64,000 nt of DNA from Choristoneura fumiferana (taxonomy: Eukaryota; Arthropoda; Insecta; Lepidoptera; Tortricidae), in contig NC_133501.1 of assembly GCF_025370935.1 (NCBI RefSeq), forward strand, positions 2,125,321 through 2,189,320, given 5' to 3'. Below the pieces are notes generated by a model that saw only the letters and a list, made by a program, of their open reading frames with translations, did not search any database and had not been told where the DNA came from. Of this stretch, positions 1 through 9,469 are shown in pieces. Made by a program: the position numbers and the translations under genes. How positions within the stretch are numbered: the first letter of the stretch is position 1; every line of letters starts with the position of its first letter.

Positions 1-59
1 CTGCATGGCACAGGCCTCCATTCCGGATAAGAGGTCTTGGGTCATAGTTCCACGCAACT

Positions 60-260
60 TGCTTGTTGATTTGAAGATGAGCTCTGGTTGAGTTCGAAAC
101 GTGTTAGTAGTGTGATGTGGCGATAGATGTGTTTGTGTGATTTGTGTGTGTTCTTAAAGTGTGGAGGTGGAGGAACTGTATGAACACACATTTGTTACAT
201 AAACGTAGCTAGGTAGGTATCATAAGGTCGCGGATGAGCAAAGTAATTGTTTCAGTTTAT
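60..260. repeat. Interspersed repeat, copy 1
   Basis: The stretch from GATGAGCTCTGGTTGAGTT to CATAAGGTCGCG recurs with small changes at 8518-8720. No coding capacity is evident. It is a dispersed repeat of unknown class. Bases 1-59 look like a fragment of the common SINE 3' end (AGGCCTCC, TTGGG, AGTTCC words). Confidence 0.7.
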
Positions 261-324
261 TGATGGACCTCCGCAATGTAAAATAACGCATGTATCAATA
301 AATTGTTATGGAGATAAATTTCAT

Positions 325-636
325 CATCCCAGCGTAGATATATACGTCCCACTGCTGGCCACAGGCCTCCTCTCAGAATGAGAGCGCTTGGGCCGTAGTT
401 CCCACGCAGGCCCAGTGCGGATTGGGAACTTCACACACACCGTTGAATTGCTTCGAAGGTTTGTGCAGGTTTCTTCGCGATGTTTTCCTTCACCGTAAAG
501 CTCGTGGTAAATTTAAAATGTAATTTCGTACATGAATTTCGAAAAACTCAAAGGTGCGAGCCGGGGTTTGAACCCGCGATCCTCTGTTTGAGAGGCCATA
601 GGTCAAACCACTCGGCCATCACGGCTTCTGGAATAA
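325..636 (-). repeat. tRNA-derived SINE, minus copy
   Basis: On the minus strand it starts with a tRNA-like head (box A-like GTGGCCGAGTGGTTTGACC, box B GGGTTTGAACCC as read on +), then a body ending in AGCCTATATACGTCCCAC-type sequence and a short GAT-rich tail. At least five copies are in this window. It lies head-to-head with the plus copy at 678-962, giving a 640-bp inverted repeat. Confidence 0.9.
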
Positions 637-677
637 ATTTGATTGAATATTTGAACCCTTGTAGCTACTGTAACCAA

Positions 678-962
678 GCCGTGGTGGCCGAGTGGTTTGA
701 CCAGGATCGCGGGTTCAAACCCCGGCTCGCACCTCTGAGTTTTTCGAAATTCATATGCGGAATTACAATTGAAATTTACCAAGAGCTTTGCGGTGAAGGA
801 AAACATCGTGAGGAAACCTGCACAAACCTGCGTAGCAATTCAACGGTGTGTGTGAAGTTCCCAATCCGCACTGGGCCCGCGTGGGAACTACTGCCCAAGC
901 CCTCTCATTCTGAGAGGAGGCCTGTGCCCAGCAGTGGGACGTATATAGGCTGGGATGATGAT
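678..962 (+). repeat. tRNA-derived SINE, plus copy
   Basis: Same family as 325-636 in the opposite orientation. The tRNA-like head is at 678-740, the body at 741-930, and the GATGATGATGATGA tail at about 953-966. RNA polymerase III boxes are recognisable but nothing shows the copy is active. Confidence 0.9.
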
Positions 963-979
963 GATGAGGTACTGTAATC

Positions 980-1120
980 CATACTAATATTATAAATGCG
1001 AGTGTATGTGTTTGTATGTTTGTCCGTCTTTCACGTCGAAACGGAGCGATGGATCAACTGTTTATGGGCCACACTAGGCTACTTTTTATCCCGGAAAATG
1101 CAGTTCCTCGAGGGCACAGC
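980..1120 (+). repeat. ATTATAAATGCGA repeat, copy 1
   Basis: Begins with AATATTATAAATGCGAGTG and contains GTCCGTCTTTCACG and CTACTTTTTATCCCGG, all shared with 10690-11010, 14515-15087 and (reverse) 54972-55060. It resembles the non-autonomous Helitron-like repeats common in Lepidoptera, but the ends were not defined here. Confidence 0.6.
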
Positions 1121-1913
1121 TTTAACAACTAGAATAAGATCGTTGCCGCAAGCTATGACGATTATATTGAAAGAAAAGTATTGTTATGTAACACGGAGTA
1201 CTCACGACTGGAGTAGGCTGCGTGGCTCTTCAAATTACATGACCTCGTTGGTCATGATCGGGTTTTGTTTTTTGTTTGCGCATGGGATGCAATAGACTGG
1301 TGTTCTAAATAAATACTTTTTTAACAAAAAAATAAACCGCCGAAAAAACTGAAAAGCAAAAAGAATTAAACTTTTTTACTAAACCTTAATCTAGGGACCA
1401 GCTTGAAGTCGATGCCTAGCACTAGCCAGTAGGATTAAACGTATAGTAGTCTACCTTATGGGTTTCTATCACACCGACTTCAAACTGGTACCTAGATTAC
1501 TTCACTAGACACTTAAAACACTCGTGTGATCCTTTTATGAAACGAGGCGTAGCACTCGTGTTTTAAGGACCCTTATTACGCAACGTGTCATAAACTACTA
1601 TTTTTTACACATGAAACTACCCAATTTTCTAGCAGTACACGTCTTTCGGCTAGCAATGATCATCATGAAAGTATACCGTTACTCCCCGCCCCTCTCGAAA
1701 AGTGTACAGTATAAAGTTAAAGGCAACTCTCGTCGCAAGTGGTCTGTGTTGCGCAATGAAGTAAAATAGATACAAGGCATTCTCAACTTTAAAACTTTAT
1801 AATCATAGCACGTAATTTATACACTAGGTTAACTACAGTACCTACCGCTGTACTCATACATAATTGGCATGTATTGTTACACAGTACAGTCAACCACAAA
1901 GATAAAGCAGATA
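1121..1913. other. Repeat-poor intergenic stretch
   Basis: AT-rich, with no convincing coding frame, RNA gene or repeat family recognised. A loosely mirrored segment (GGGACCAGCTTGAAGTC near 1394 and GACTTCAAACTGGTACC near 1478) suggests a small decayed inverted repeat. Confidence 0.5.
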
Positions 1914-1921
1914 CGCTAAGG

Positions 1922-2186
1922 CAGTGTTTTTCAAATTGTGGGTCGCGACCCCCAGGGGGGTCGCGAAGTCTCTTTAGGGGGTCGCGGAGTCGCGCAGCCC
2001 CTATTAGTTGCTGGAAAAACTACTTCAGTAAAAAATAACAAAAAGTTTACAAATATTTGTTAAGAAAATGTTAACTAATTATCACAAAATAAAAAAAATA
2101 CATGAAATAAAACAGCGGGTAGCTGGGTCGCGAAATATTTCTTTATACTAAAGGGGTCGTGTCATGAAAAAGGTTGAAAAACACTG
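1922..2186. mobile_element. hAT-type MITE with 8-bp target duplication
   Basis: A 265-bp non-coding element. The terminal inverted repeats are CAGTGTTTTTCAA on the left and TTGAAAAACACTG on the right. The 8-bp direct repeat CGCTAAGG flanks it exactly at 1914-1921 and 2187-2194. Both the terminus sequence and the 8-bp duplication are typical of hAT transposons. It has no transposase and would need one supplied in trans. GGGTCGCG words dominate the interior. Confidence 0.92.
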
Positions 2187-2268
2187 CGCTAAGGCAATAC
2201 TTGTATTTGTGTTGTTGTAAGTAAATTGCACCACCTGTTAAAATGTATTCCTTACTTCTGTCCATTGT

Positions 2269-2368
2269 AAAGGTTGCCTGGAAGAGACCGCTCTGAAGCG
2301 ATAAGGCCGCCTATTGCTTTGCTTACCTTGAAAAATCTCTATGTATATACCTGTGCTTTCTGTACTGC
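2269..2368. repeat. Interspersed repeat, copy 1
   Basis: Shares GGTTGCCTGGAAGAG and TCTCTATGTATATACC with 5297-5391. The second hAT MITE lies just downstream. Class unknown. Confidence 0.65.
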
Positions 2369-2385
2369 TTACGCCTACAATAGGT

Positions 2386-2594
2386 CAGTGTTTTTCAAAC
2401 TTTTTCATGACGCAGGCCCCCATGGTTTGAAAAATATTTGGCGACCCCCTGCTTACCTCCACTTATAGTTATTTGTATTATCTTACATTGAACAATCATA
2501 CACAATAACAGGGAGAGTATTTTAACGACACTGCGACCCCCTTAAGGGGCATCCGCGACCCCGGGGGTCGCGACCCTCAGATTGAAAATCACTG
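2386..2594. mobile_element. hAT-type MITE, second family member
   Basis: Ends are CAGTGTTTTTCAAAC and TTGAAAATCACTG, close to those of the element at 1922-2186, and the interior has similar GCGACCCCC and GGGGTCGCG words. A clean 8-bp target duplication was not found, so it is older or has a damaged flank. Confidence 0.75.
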
Positions 2595-2887
2595 CTACTT
2601 ATAGGTAATAGGGGTATTGTATAGTAAAGTTACAAAAGCATCTATAGGTACAGTCAAGAGTAAAAATATGAACTTATTCAAAGTTTCAAAAATAAATAAG
2701 TATCATAAACTCTTATTCCGATGCATAAGGCCGTTGTAACATATTTTTGAGTAGTTTTGAATTGATAACTTATACAAATTTCGTAACTCAAAACCCAGCG
2801 GTTGAGATTTTGAAATTTTATCCCTATACCCGTGGGAATATCGGGATAAAATATAGCCCTTGTGTTATTCTAGACGTCTAGTTATCT

Positions 2888-3012
2888 AGAAGTACCATCA
2901 GCCAAATATGTGGTCTACCACCCTAAAGTTAATAATCGTTTGCATGTCATAAAACAATAATGCCAATAGACGTGTCTGTCAACTTGAAAGTTCGACTTTA
3001 GCGACATACCTA
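2888..3012. mobile_element. MITE relic, ACCATCAGCCAAATA family
   Basis: AGTACCATCAGCCAAATATG at its left end matches the terminal sequence of the fuller copy at 4284-4452. The interior (CATGTCATAAAACAATAATG) matches that copy in reverse orientation. Confidence 0.65.
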
Positions 3013-3019
3013 CATTTTG

Positions 3020-3262
3020 CAGGTGGTAGGACCTGTGCAAGGTCCGCCCGGATTGCCAACACCATCTTGCTCGCTAATCCTGCCGTGAAGCAGCAGTGCT
3101 CGCAGCCGGTGAAATTACTGGCACTTGAGGTATTCCATCTTGCCTCTAGGTTGGCAACGCATCTGCAATACCCCTGGTGTTGCAGATGTTTATGGGCGGT
3201 GGTGATCTCTTACCATCAGGAGACCACTTGCTCGTTTCCCTCCCAGTCGAATAAAAAAAAAT
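3020..3262 (+). repeat. SINE-like or LINE-tail repeat ending in CCAGTCGAATAAAA
   Basis: Contains GGTGGTAGGACCTG, TTGGCAACGCATCTGC, CTTACCATCAGGAGACC and a poly(A) tail after TCGAATAAAA. The same unit lies reversed at 7313-7606, and its tail fragment is at 62137-62172. It is a common type of lepidopteran dispersed repeat. No protein is encoded. Confidence 0.8.
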
Positions 3263-3589
3263 TAGATTCTATAAAACAAATAACCATAAAAAACTTTAAC
3301 TTCGAAGCAAGTCACGTTCACAGCTAGTGCTAACCCATAGAGCTTCAATGAGGACTAGAAACGTCACGCTAGTGTCGCTAGCTAAAAATGCGACCGCAAC
3401 ATGGATATATAATGTCGCCTATACCGCCTATGTCGCCTATGTGCCTGATGTAATGGTGGATGAACGATGATAGCGCGAATTCTATTTCTGTTTTTATTAT
3501 TATTATTCTTATCCATGTCACTTCACGTCATGTAATGTCACGAATAAATGTTTTCTTTCTTTATACCTACTCGCGCTTTGCACGGCTAC

Positions 3590-3918
3590 AATAAAAAAAA
3601 AACGGCCAAGTGCGAGGCGGACTCAAGCACGAAGTTCTTTAGACATTCATTAGACATTAGCAAAAACGGCAAAAAAATCACGCTTGTTGTATGGGAGCCC
3701 CCCTTAAATATTTACTTAATTCTGTTTTTTTTTATTTGTGGTTTTTTAGTGTTTGTGGTACCGGCCATAGGTATACATAATCTGTGAAAATGTCAACTGT
3801 CTAACTATCACGGTTCATGAGATACAGCCTGGTGATAGACAGACGGACGGATAGCGAAGTCTTAGTAATAGGATTTCCGTTTTTACCCTTTGGGTACGGA
3901 ACCCTCAAAAATATCACT
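3590..3918 (+). repeat. ACGGCCAAGTGCGAG repeat
   Basis: Runs from AAACGGCCAAGTGCGAGGC to TTTGGGTACGGAACCCTC and an A-rich end. A reversed fragment (GGAACCCATTTT ... TTGGCCCGTTTT) lies at 57625-57685. It matches a widespread lepidopteran dispersed repeat in its general words. No coding function is inferred. Confidence 0.75.
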
Positions 3919-3924
3919 ATAGAT

Positions 3925-4235
3925 AGGCCTCATAAATAGGATCAGAGTTGCTCAGAGATCTAAGAGAGCTATGCTCGAGGTTTCTCTACGGAATCGAATC
4001 AGAAATGAGGACATAGGTACGTTGATACGTAGAAGAACAGGGGTCACCAACATAGCCAACCGAAGCTTGTTGAAGTGGTAATGGCCAGGGCATATAGCAC
4101 GGAGAACAGCTGACCGTTGGGCCTGGGGATGACTTGGTTGAAGCCGTGAATTAACCAAAGCAGCTGCCGGTATACGGGGGAGTCCTATGTCCAACAGTGG
4201 ACGTCCTGTTTGATATGATGATGATGAATGTGGTA
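3925..4235 (+). pseudogene. RTE/BovB-type LINE 3' remnant
   Basis: Translation in broken frames gives the typical C-terminal block of RTE-type reverse transcriptase proteins: an RRRTGVTNIANRSLLKW-like region followed by GHIARRT and RW. After it come GTCCAACAGTGGACGTCC and a GATGATGATGA tail. Only the last roughly 100 codons and the tail survive, with internal stops. This is a 5'-truncated, dead copy. Confidence 0.7.
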
Positions 4236-4283
4236 TGACATTACTTACAACACAAACACTGGTTAGCTCATCTCTAAAGCAGA

Positions 4284-4452
4284 GGTACCATCAGCCAAAT
4301 AAGTGGTCTATCAATTTTTAAACAAGTTCCTATGAAAGTTCCTGCCGCTAAAGACGAACTTTCCAGTTGGCAGACACGTAACGTCTATTGGCATTATTGT
4401 TTTATGACATGCACGATCATCAACTTTAGGGTGACCACATATTTGGCTGATA
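4284..4452. mobile_element. MITE, GTACCATCAGCCAAATA termini
   Basis: The left end GTACCATCAGCCAAATAAG and the right end CATATTTGGCTGATAC form terminal inverted repeats around a non-coding interior shared with 2888-3012. Confidence 0.75.
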
Positions 4453-4647
4453 CATAGGACGGGTTCGGATTAGCGACACTGTCAAAGGAAATACAAACGA
4501 CATTTCTATTCCTTTTGTTAGCTCTGTGGCTGAAGCTAGCGGTCAGTATGTCCGTACGCGCCCTAAATAAATATTAGAGTAAGTTACAACACTAGTGTTA
4601 ACTGCGTAAGGTTAGAGAGAAAGTGTAAACAAATTTTTATATTTTGA

Positions 4648-4840
4648 ACTAGCTGTTGCCCGCGATTCCGTTCGCGTAGAAGTATGAAAAATAAATTACA
4701 TCCTATTCTCAGACCTGGCAAATATGGTACAGGGTACACAAAAAAAACATAATAATTGGTCAAGCCGTTTCTGGAATGTTTGTAAGTGTGAACTTATGTG
4801 CGAAAAAACATTTATTTTATCACGAGATAGTGCACAAAGC
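4648..4840 (-). repeat. Fragment of the CGCGGGCAAAAGCTAGT-end repeat family
   Basis: ACTAGCTGTTGCCCGCGATT is the reverse-complement terminus of the repeats at 14515-15087. The remainder is diverged. Confidence 0.5.
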
Positions 4841-4944
4841 ATTTTTCAAAATCCCATGGAATAAAAAACTTTTCGCCTATCTTTAAGTTTTCCTTTCCTG
4901 TTTGCAACCTGAGATATGTATGCATAGCAAAAATTCGTGTCTAG

Positions 4945-5090
4945 ATTCCTGTCCAGCAGTGGTGTAGGGGTTATAGCACGCAGCACGGATTGCTGAGAAG
5001 CTGGGTTCGATTCCCAGTGCTGGTCTCTTTTTCTGGTTTTTCTGTGCATCCATGTCTCAGTTTCTATTTTCGATGTATTGCAGAAGACTA
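4945..5090 (+). repeat. tRNA-like SINE, second family, plus copy
   Basis: AGCAGTGGTGTAGGGGTTA (box A region) and GGGTTCGATTCCCAG (box B) form a tRNA-like head, followed by TTTTTCTGGTTTTTCTGTGC. The family recurs at 11748-11875 and, reversed, at 16985-17115. The head is a SINE head and not a working tRNA: the cloverleaf is not intact and no anticodon arm is convincing. Confidence 0.8.
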
Positions 5091-5296
5091 TTTTTAACCC
5101 CCAACGTAAAAATAGAGTATATAACTTTGACGCCAGTGGTATCGTAGTCCTCAAACGGATGGGCCGATTTCGATCCGGTTTTTTTTAATATGAAAACGAG
5201 TTCCTTTGCGATAGTTCTTAGCTAAGATGTTTGTTAAAATTCTGTGCAGCCGTTTTTGAGATATTGAACTTTGGAATGACAACGTGATGTGTGTGT

Positions 5297-5391
5297 GAAG
5301 GTTGCCTGGAAGAGATCGCTCTGAAGCGATAAGGCCGCCTATTGCTTACCTTAGAAAATCTCTATGTATATACCTTTGTTTTCTGTACGTC
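5297..5391. repeat. Interspersed repeat, copy 2
   Basis: Matches 2269-2368 over GGTTGCCTGGAAGAGATCGC and on to TCTCTATGTATATACC. Confidence 0.65.
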
Positions 5392-5659
5392 TTACTATGT
5401 TGGTGTGCAATGAGCGAAATACGGACCAAATTGGCGGCGGAGCAGTGGGGGACGCGGGAGGGGGCGTAGGAGCGCGCGCGGCCGTCACGCCATTGGCTTG
5501 TTAGTTGACAGATGCGCAAACGTCCGCTCCACTAGCCAACCAGAGCTCTTTTTACGTGCGTTGACTTGTAGTACCTTAGTGCATATGTCAAATCATAGCG
5601 AATTTGATTATGAAAGGTTCCACCCTGGTACGCGAACGCGAATCAGTTTTTAACACTAA

Positions 5660-6358
5660 CAGCCTTATTCATAAAAAGTTAGAGCCTCCTTGAAGGCTCC
5701 TTGAAGGCCCGATGCTAAAAAACATGATTCATAAACGTCTGTTAGCGCTAATCAGTCGATCAGGCTCTGCTAAAGTTAGAGGACCGTATACCCTCCTTTA
5801 TCTCTCTGCTAAGTCACAAAATGGCCGCCACAAGTTTGAACAGCTGACTTTGACTAGAGCAAAAAACCATAGGTACCGAAGATATTTATGATGTCCTCCA
5901 TGTCGTGTCCGACAAAGGCGAACCTTTAGAAAAAAACAGGAAAATTTATTTTCAGGAATTTGTATTTAAAAATCCTCTAAATTAGCAACAATAAATTAAC
6001 AATAAATATGAAAAAAAATAAGGATGATTAACATAATTATGGCTTTTTGCACAACATAAACATGCGGATCGGAAATGGCGGGAAACAAACATCTCGCTTT
6101 TTATTTTTTTTCCTGGTAATTTGCTGTCACTGCTGTCAATTTTTTTTTTAAATTATCGATTAGGCCATTTTTTGTCTTTGATTTGTCAAGGTGGCCAACA
6201 TAACGCGTCTAATCCGTCTATCAGCAGCTCAACAACTAGCAGACTGCTAGCAAGCGTTTATGAATCATACTTCTTGACAACCGTCTAACAAGCTTAATCA
6301 GTCTGCTACGTAACAGACCGATCAAACCTCAATTAAGGATTTTTTATGAATAAGGCTG
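5660..6358. mobile_element. PIF/Harbinger-like MITE with TAA duplication
   Basis: A 699-bp element with termini CAGCCTTATTCATAAAAA and TTTTTATGAATAAGGCTG, flanked by TAA at 5657-5659 and 6359-6361. Sub-terminal ATTCATAAACG and CGTTTATGAAT extend the inverted repeat. A 3-bp TAA duplication fits the PIF/Harbinger group. No transposase frame is present. The interior is AT-rich. Confidence 0.88.
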
Positions 6359-6397
6359 TAACTGTCCGTGCATTAAATGAAATGCATCTGCAAACTG

Positions 6398-6664
6398 GGC
6401 CGTGGTGGCCTAGTGGTTTGACCTATCGCCTCTCAAACAGACGGTCGTGGGTTCAAACCCCGGCTCGCACCTCTGAGTTTTCCAAATTCATGTGCGGAAT
6501 TACATTTGAAATTTACCACGAGCTTTTGCGGTGAAGGAAAACATCGTGAGGAAACCTGCACAAACCTGCGAAGCGATTCAATGGTGCGTGTGAAGTTCCC
6601 AATTCGCACTGGGCCCGCGTGGGAACTATAGCCCAAGCCCTCTTGTTCTGAGAGGAGGCCTGTA
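6398..6664 (+). repeat. tRNA-derived SINE, plus copy, 3'-truncated
   Basis: Same family as 678-962. The head starts at GGCCGTGGTGGCCTAGTGG and the copy stops at GAGGAGGCCTGTA, short of the usual CCCAGCAGTGGGACG end. Confidence 0.88.
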
Positions 6665-7004
6665 ATATTCCCTATTTATAAGTTAAAGGAGCATAAAAAC
6701 AAACCAAGAGTCAAAGTAATAATTTATTCCACAAACTATAAAACTAAGTAACACCGTTATTTACATACAATACATGTAAAATATAAAATAAATGCCCACC
6801 ATTGCCAACTAAGATCATATCAAAATATTTTCTAAAAAAGTAAATAACTTACAATATACTATTGAGTTTCACACAGCAGTATTCAATAGTGCCTGGCAAC
6901 GTAACCGTCTTTCTATGGCATCCTAACTCTCAAACGAATGGAACAATACAGTTGCGATATTTTGACAAGCTTTTATTCAACTTGTCATCAATCAAGTTTT
7001 TAGT
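6665..7004. other. Non-coding stretch without recognised features
   Basis: AT-rich. No coding frame, RNA gene or shared repeat was recognised. Confidence 0.5.
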
Positions 7005-7142
7005 GTACATTCACCAGCATTAATATCTGCCACAGCGGAGCGTGCAAAAATATCTGACACATCCTTGCGGCCCTAGAAATAGAGTCGTATCAGATATTTA
7101 TGCACGCTTGTTGTGTCAGATATTTGGTGCTGGTGACTGTAC
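7005..7142. mobile_element. Short palindromic MITE
   Basis: The left arm GTACATTCACCAGCATTAAT and the right arm, read reversed as GTACAGTCACCAGCACCAAA, are near-perfect inverted repeats. TATCTG and CAGATA words repeat inside. 138 bp, no coding capacity. Confidence 0.8.
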
Positions 7143-7199
7143 CGTGTTGTTGTCATGGTAACGTCTCCCGAGTTGCTTTTAAAAGCATACTTTTATTTA

Positions 7200-7740
7200 T
7201 TTTTTATTTTATGGGGTACAAATCCACTAAAAGTTCAGAGTTGTGATAGTTTTAAGGCAATTCGTTCATGGCTCATCTCCTAAGCATGCTAATATATATA
7301 TATATATATATATATTTTATTCGACTGGATGGCAAACGAGCAAGTGGGTCTCCTGATGGTAAGAGATCACCACCACCCATAGACAACTGCAACACCAGGG
7401 TATTGCAGATGCGTTGCCAACCTAGAGGCCTAAGATGGAATACCTCAAGTGCCAGTTATTTCACCGGCTGTCTTACTCTCCACGCCGAAACACAACAGTG
7501 CAAGCACTGCTGCTTCACGGCAGGATTAGCGAGCAAGATGGTGGTAGCAATCCGGGCGGACCCTGCACAAGGTCCTACCACCTGCAAAACCAAACCTGCA
7601 AACCTGTAATAGTATACATTGCAAACATTTTTCTAACAAAGTGTATCACAGAAGTCTCCTGAGTCACTGGACAGGATAACACACACTCAAGAGTTGATTG
7701 ACCCTGTTATTGGGTCAAATACTGCGAGTTCATTTTGACC
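7200..7740. repeat. Old repeat split by a younger insertion
   Basis: The outer parts (AGTTGTGATAGTTTTAAGGC near 7238, and TATACATTGCAAACATTTTT with TGACCC words at 7610-7735) match 57790-57950 in order. At 57790-57950 the two parts are adjacent. Here they are split by a TA microsatellite and the reversed repeat at 7313-7606. This is a nested insertion. Confidence 0.75.
7313..7606 (-). repeat. Reversed copy of the TCGAATAAAA-tail repeat
   Basis: It begins after a (TA)n run at 7289-7312 with TTTTATTCGACTGGATGGC and contains TCCTGATGGTAAGAGATC and GCAGATGCGTTGCCAACC, the reverse complements of words at 3020-3262. It ends near CCTACCACCTGCAAAAC. Confidence 0.85.
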
Positions 7741-8025
7741 CACTTGTAATGTTTGGATTTACTTAAATTTGACGCTGTCGGATGACAAAAACAAGTTTTT
7801 TTTTTTCAGAAACATTATTATTTAACAGAACGCTAAGATAAACCGAGAATGTTCTTAGTCATACCTTCGGTTATTTTAGCAATAAAGATGATTTTAATAA
7901 TCTATCATATTTATTGAAAAGCGCTGTTGAAAAGTTAATCACTAATATTTTTTCAAGTTTGCTGTATTTTGGAACGCAATGATATTGTAAGATGTGTTCA
8001 TTTTTAGTGAGTTGTCCTGGCCCTA

Positions 8026-8135
8026 TACCACGTGCAAAATTCGAACTTCGTATATATCTTGCCGTCCCACTGACGCCAATATTATTTAATACGAGCGTGA
8101 GAGGGACGGTACGATATGAACTTTGATTTTCTCTC
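8026..8135. repeat. Imperfect palindrome, GAACTTCGTAT family
   Basis: AAATTCGAACTTCGTAT opposes ATATGAACTTTGATTTT around GTCCCACTGAC and GAGAGGGACGG. It is a diverged member of the palindromic MITE seen cleanly at 9042-9163 and 54684-54813. Confidence 0.6.
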
Positions 8136-8269
8136 TCTTCTGTTTACGCGGGGAGTCGCGAAGTGTTCAGGTTCGTATCAGCCCCGCATAGTTCTTTGAA
8201 GAATTTCTTCGACATTTCACATCTGGCACTTACGCAGTGGGGACACCTGTGAACAATTAACCATCTTAA

Positions 8270-8409
8270 GGGGCTGTTTCACCATCCATTGATTAGCGTT
8301 AACCGACGGTTAAATATGATACAGTCTCCGTCTATTCGCACAAAACAAATAGAGACGGCATCACACCTAACCGCCAGTTAACACTAACCAATGGATGGTG
8401 AAACAGCCC
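8270..8409. mobile_element. Palindromic MITE, TAA target duplication
   Basis: A 140-bp element with arms GGGGCTGTTTCACCATCCAT and ATGGATGGTGAAACAGCCCC, flanked by TAA at 8267-8269 and 8410-8412. The duplication suggests mobilisation by a PIF/Harbinger-type transposase. No coding capacity. Confidence 0.9.
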
Positions 8410-8517
8410 CTAATAATACAGGGTGCAATACAGGGAAGGTGCCTCTTGAGTTTTTCAAAATTTTGTGCGAAATTACATTTTGAAATCGTGTCTAACATCT
8501 GGTAGCATGGTGAACGG

Positions 8518-8720
8518 TTGTGGTGCTCTGAAGATGAGCTCTGGTTGAGTTTGAAACGCGTCAGTGTAGTGTGGTGGTGGCGATAGATGGGTTTGTGTGA
8601 TTTGTGTGTTCTTACAGTGTGGAGGTGGAGGAACTGAATGAACAGTAATTTCTTGCATAAAAGTAGCTATCATAAGGTCGCGGGTGAGCAAAGTAATGAG
8701 AGCTATCGCGAATGAATTCA
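8518..8720. repeat. Interspersed repeat, copy 2
   Basis: Matches 60-260 from GAAGATGAGCTCTGGTTGAG through CATAAGGTCGCGGGTGAGCA with scattered differences. Confidence 0.75.
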
Positions 8721-9041
8721 CCGCTAGAGGCGCTAGTGTAGCGAGAGGTCTCCGAAATGTCAAATGTCACTGTTTTTGGGAGAGCTACGCGGGTTTATTT
8801 ATAATTAGAATAATTTGCAATATCTGAAATGGCAAATATGCGTTACGGGGCAATGAATGTCTGTGATTTGAGACAGTTTTGTCTTTCGGAAACCTTTGTC
8901 CTCCTTTTTTCCGAACAAAACGGGACTACGCAACACTGTGGCATGCTCGATATTTTTATGGTACGGTTTTAAGGTATTAAATATGATTTAAATGTAAATT
9001 TTGTCACGCCCGTAATAACAAACTAACCACTATACTTCAAG
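8721..9041. other. Non-coding stretch
   Basis: AT-rich sequence downstream of the ferrochelatase stop. It may hold 3' UTR, but no clear polyadenylation signal was assigned and no repeat was recognised. Confidence 0.4.
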
Positions 9042-9163
9042 CAGCAGGGCTACTACGAAACTCGAAGTTCGTGTTGTGTGGTCCCTCTCGTTCTCGTATT
9101 AAATAGTATAAGTGTCAGAGGGACCGCACGACACGAACTTCGAGTTTCGTAGTAGCCCTGCTG
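9042..9163. mobile_element. Palindromic MITE, CAGCAGGGCTACTACGAAAC arms
   Basis: Near-perfect 122-bp palindrome. The arms are CAGCAGGGCTACTACG and CGTAGTAGCCCTGCTG. The centre, CTCGTATTAAATAGTATAAG, is shared with 54684-54813. It would fold into one long hairpin. Confidence 0.9.
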
Positions 9164-9226
9164 GACCTTTGTCTACAGTGGCGCCAACTGGTGAACGCGA
9201 AAACGGTGGTCCTCATTGGTTTTAGT

Positions 9227-9469
9227 TCACTTATAATTATAATGGTTATTTTCAGTGTAAAATTTTATTCGTAAATTAAATTTGTCGAGGTTTTTTGTTC
9301 CACAGTGGACGTCTTCCAGCTGATATGGATATTGGATATACCTGCTAAGGAACTGCTTGGAGACTCTCGGTCCGTTCCTCATGTGTGAGTAGACGACGTC
9401 TGCGAGAGCGGATATGAAAGTCGGGCTGTCGTTGGGGGCGGATGCCCGCTCTATTTGGATTATACCGGC
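9227..9469 (-). CDS. FECH: FECH last visible exon
   Basis: After the TTTCACAG acceptor the frame reads AGIIQIERASAPNDSPTF and then SALADVVYSHMRNGPRVSKQ, which aligns with the human C-terminal domain, and runs open to TGA at 9227-9229. Beyond SKQ it does not resemble the conserved Cys-rich tail: only one Cys occurs where animal enzymes place three [2Fe-2S] ligands. An AGCAG|GTATAT donor-like site lies near 9341, so the true last exon may be elsewhere and the 3' part given here may be intron. Confidence 0.8.
   Translation of the reverse strand, partial: AGIIQIERASAPNDSPTFISALADVVYSHMRNGPRVSKQFLSRYIQYPYQLEDVHCGTKNLDKFNLRIKFYTENNHYNYK

Noticed and set aside
678..750. A possible tRNA gene (also at 4965, 11755, 16122 and 62610)
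   Set aside because: A and B boxes are present, but the cloverleaf is incomplete and the same heads recur with SINE bodies and tails in several copies. They are SINE heads.
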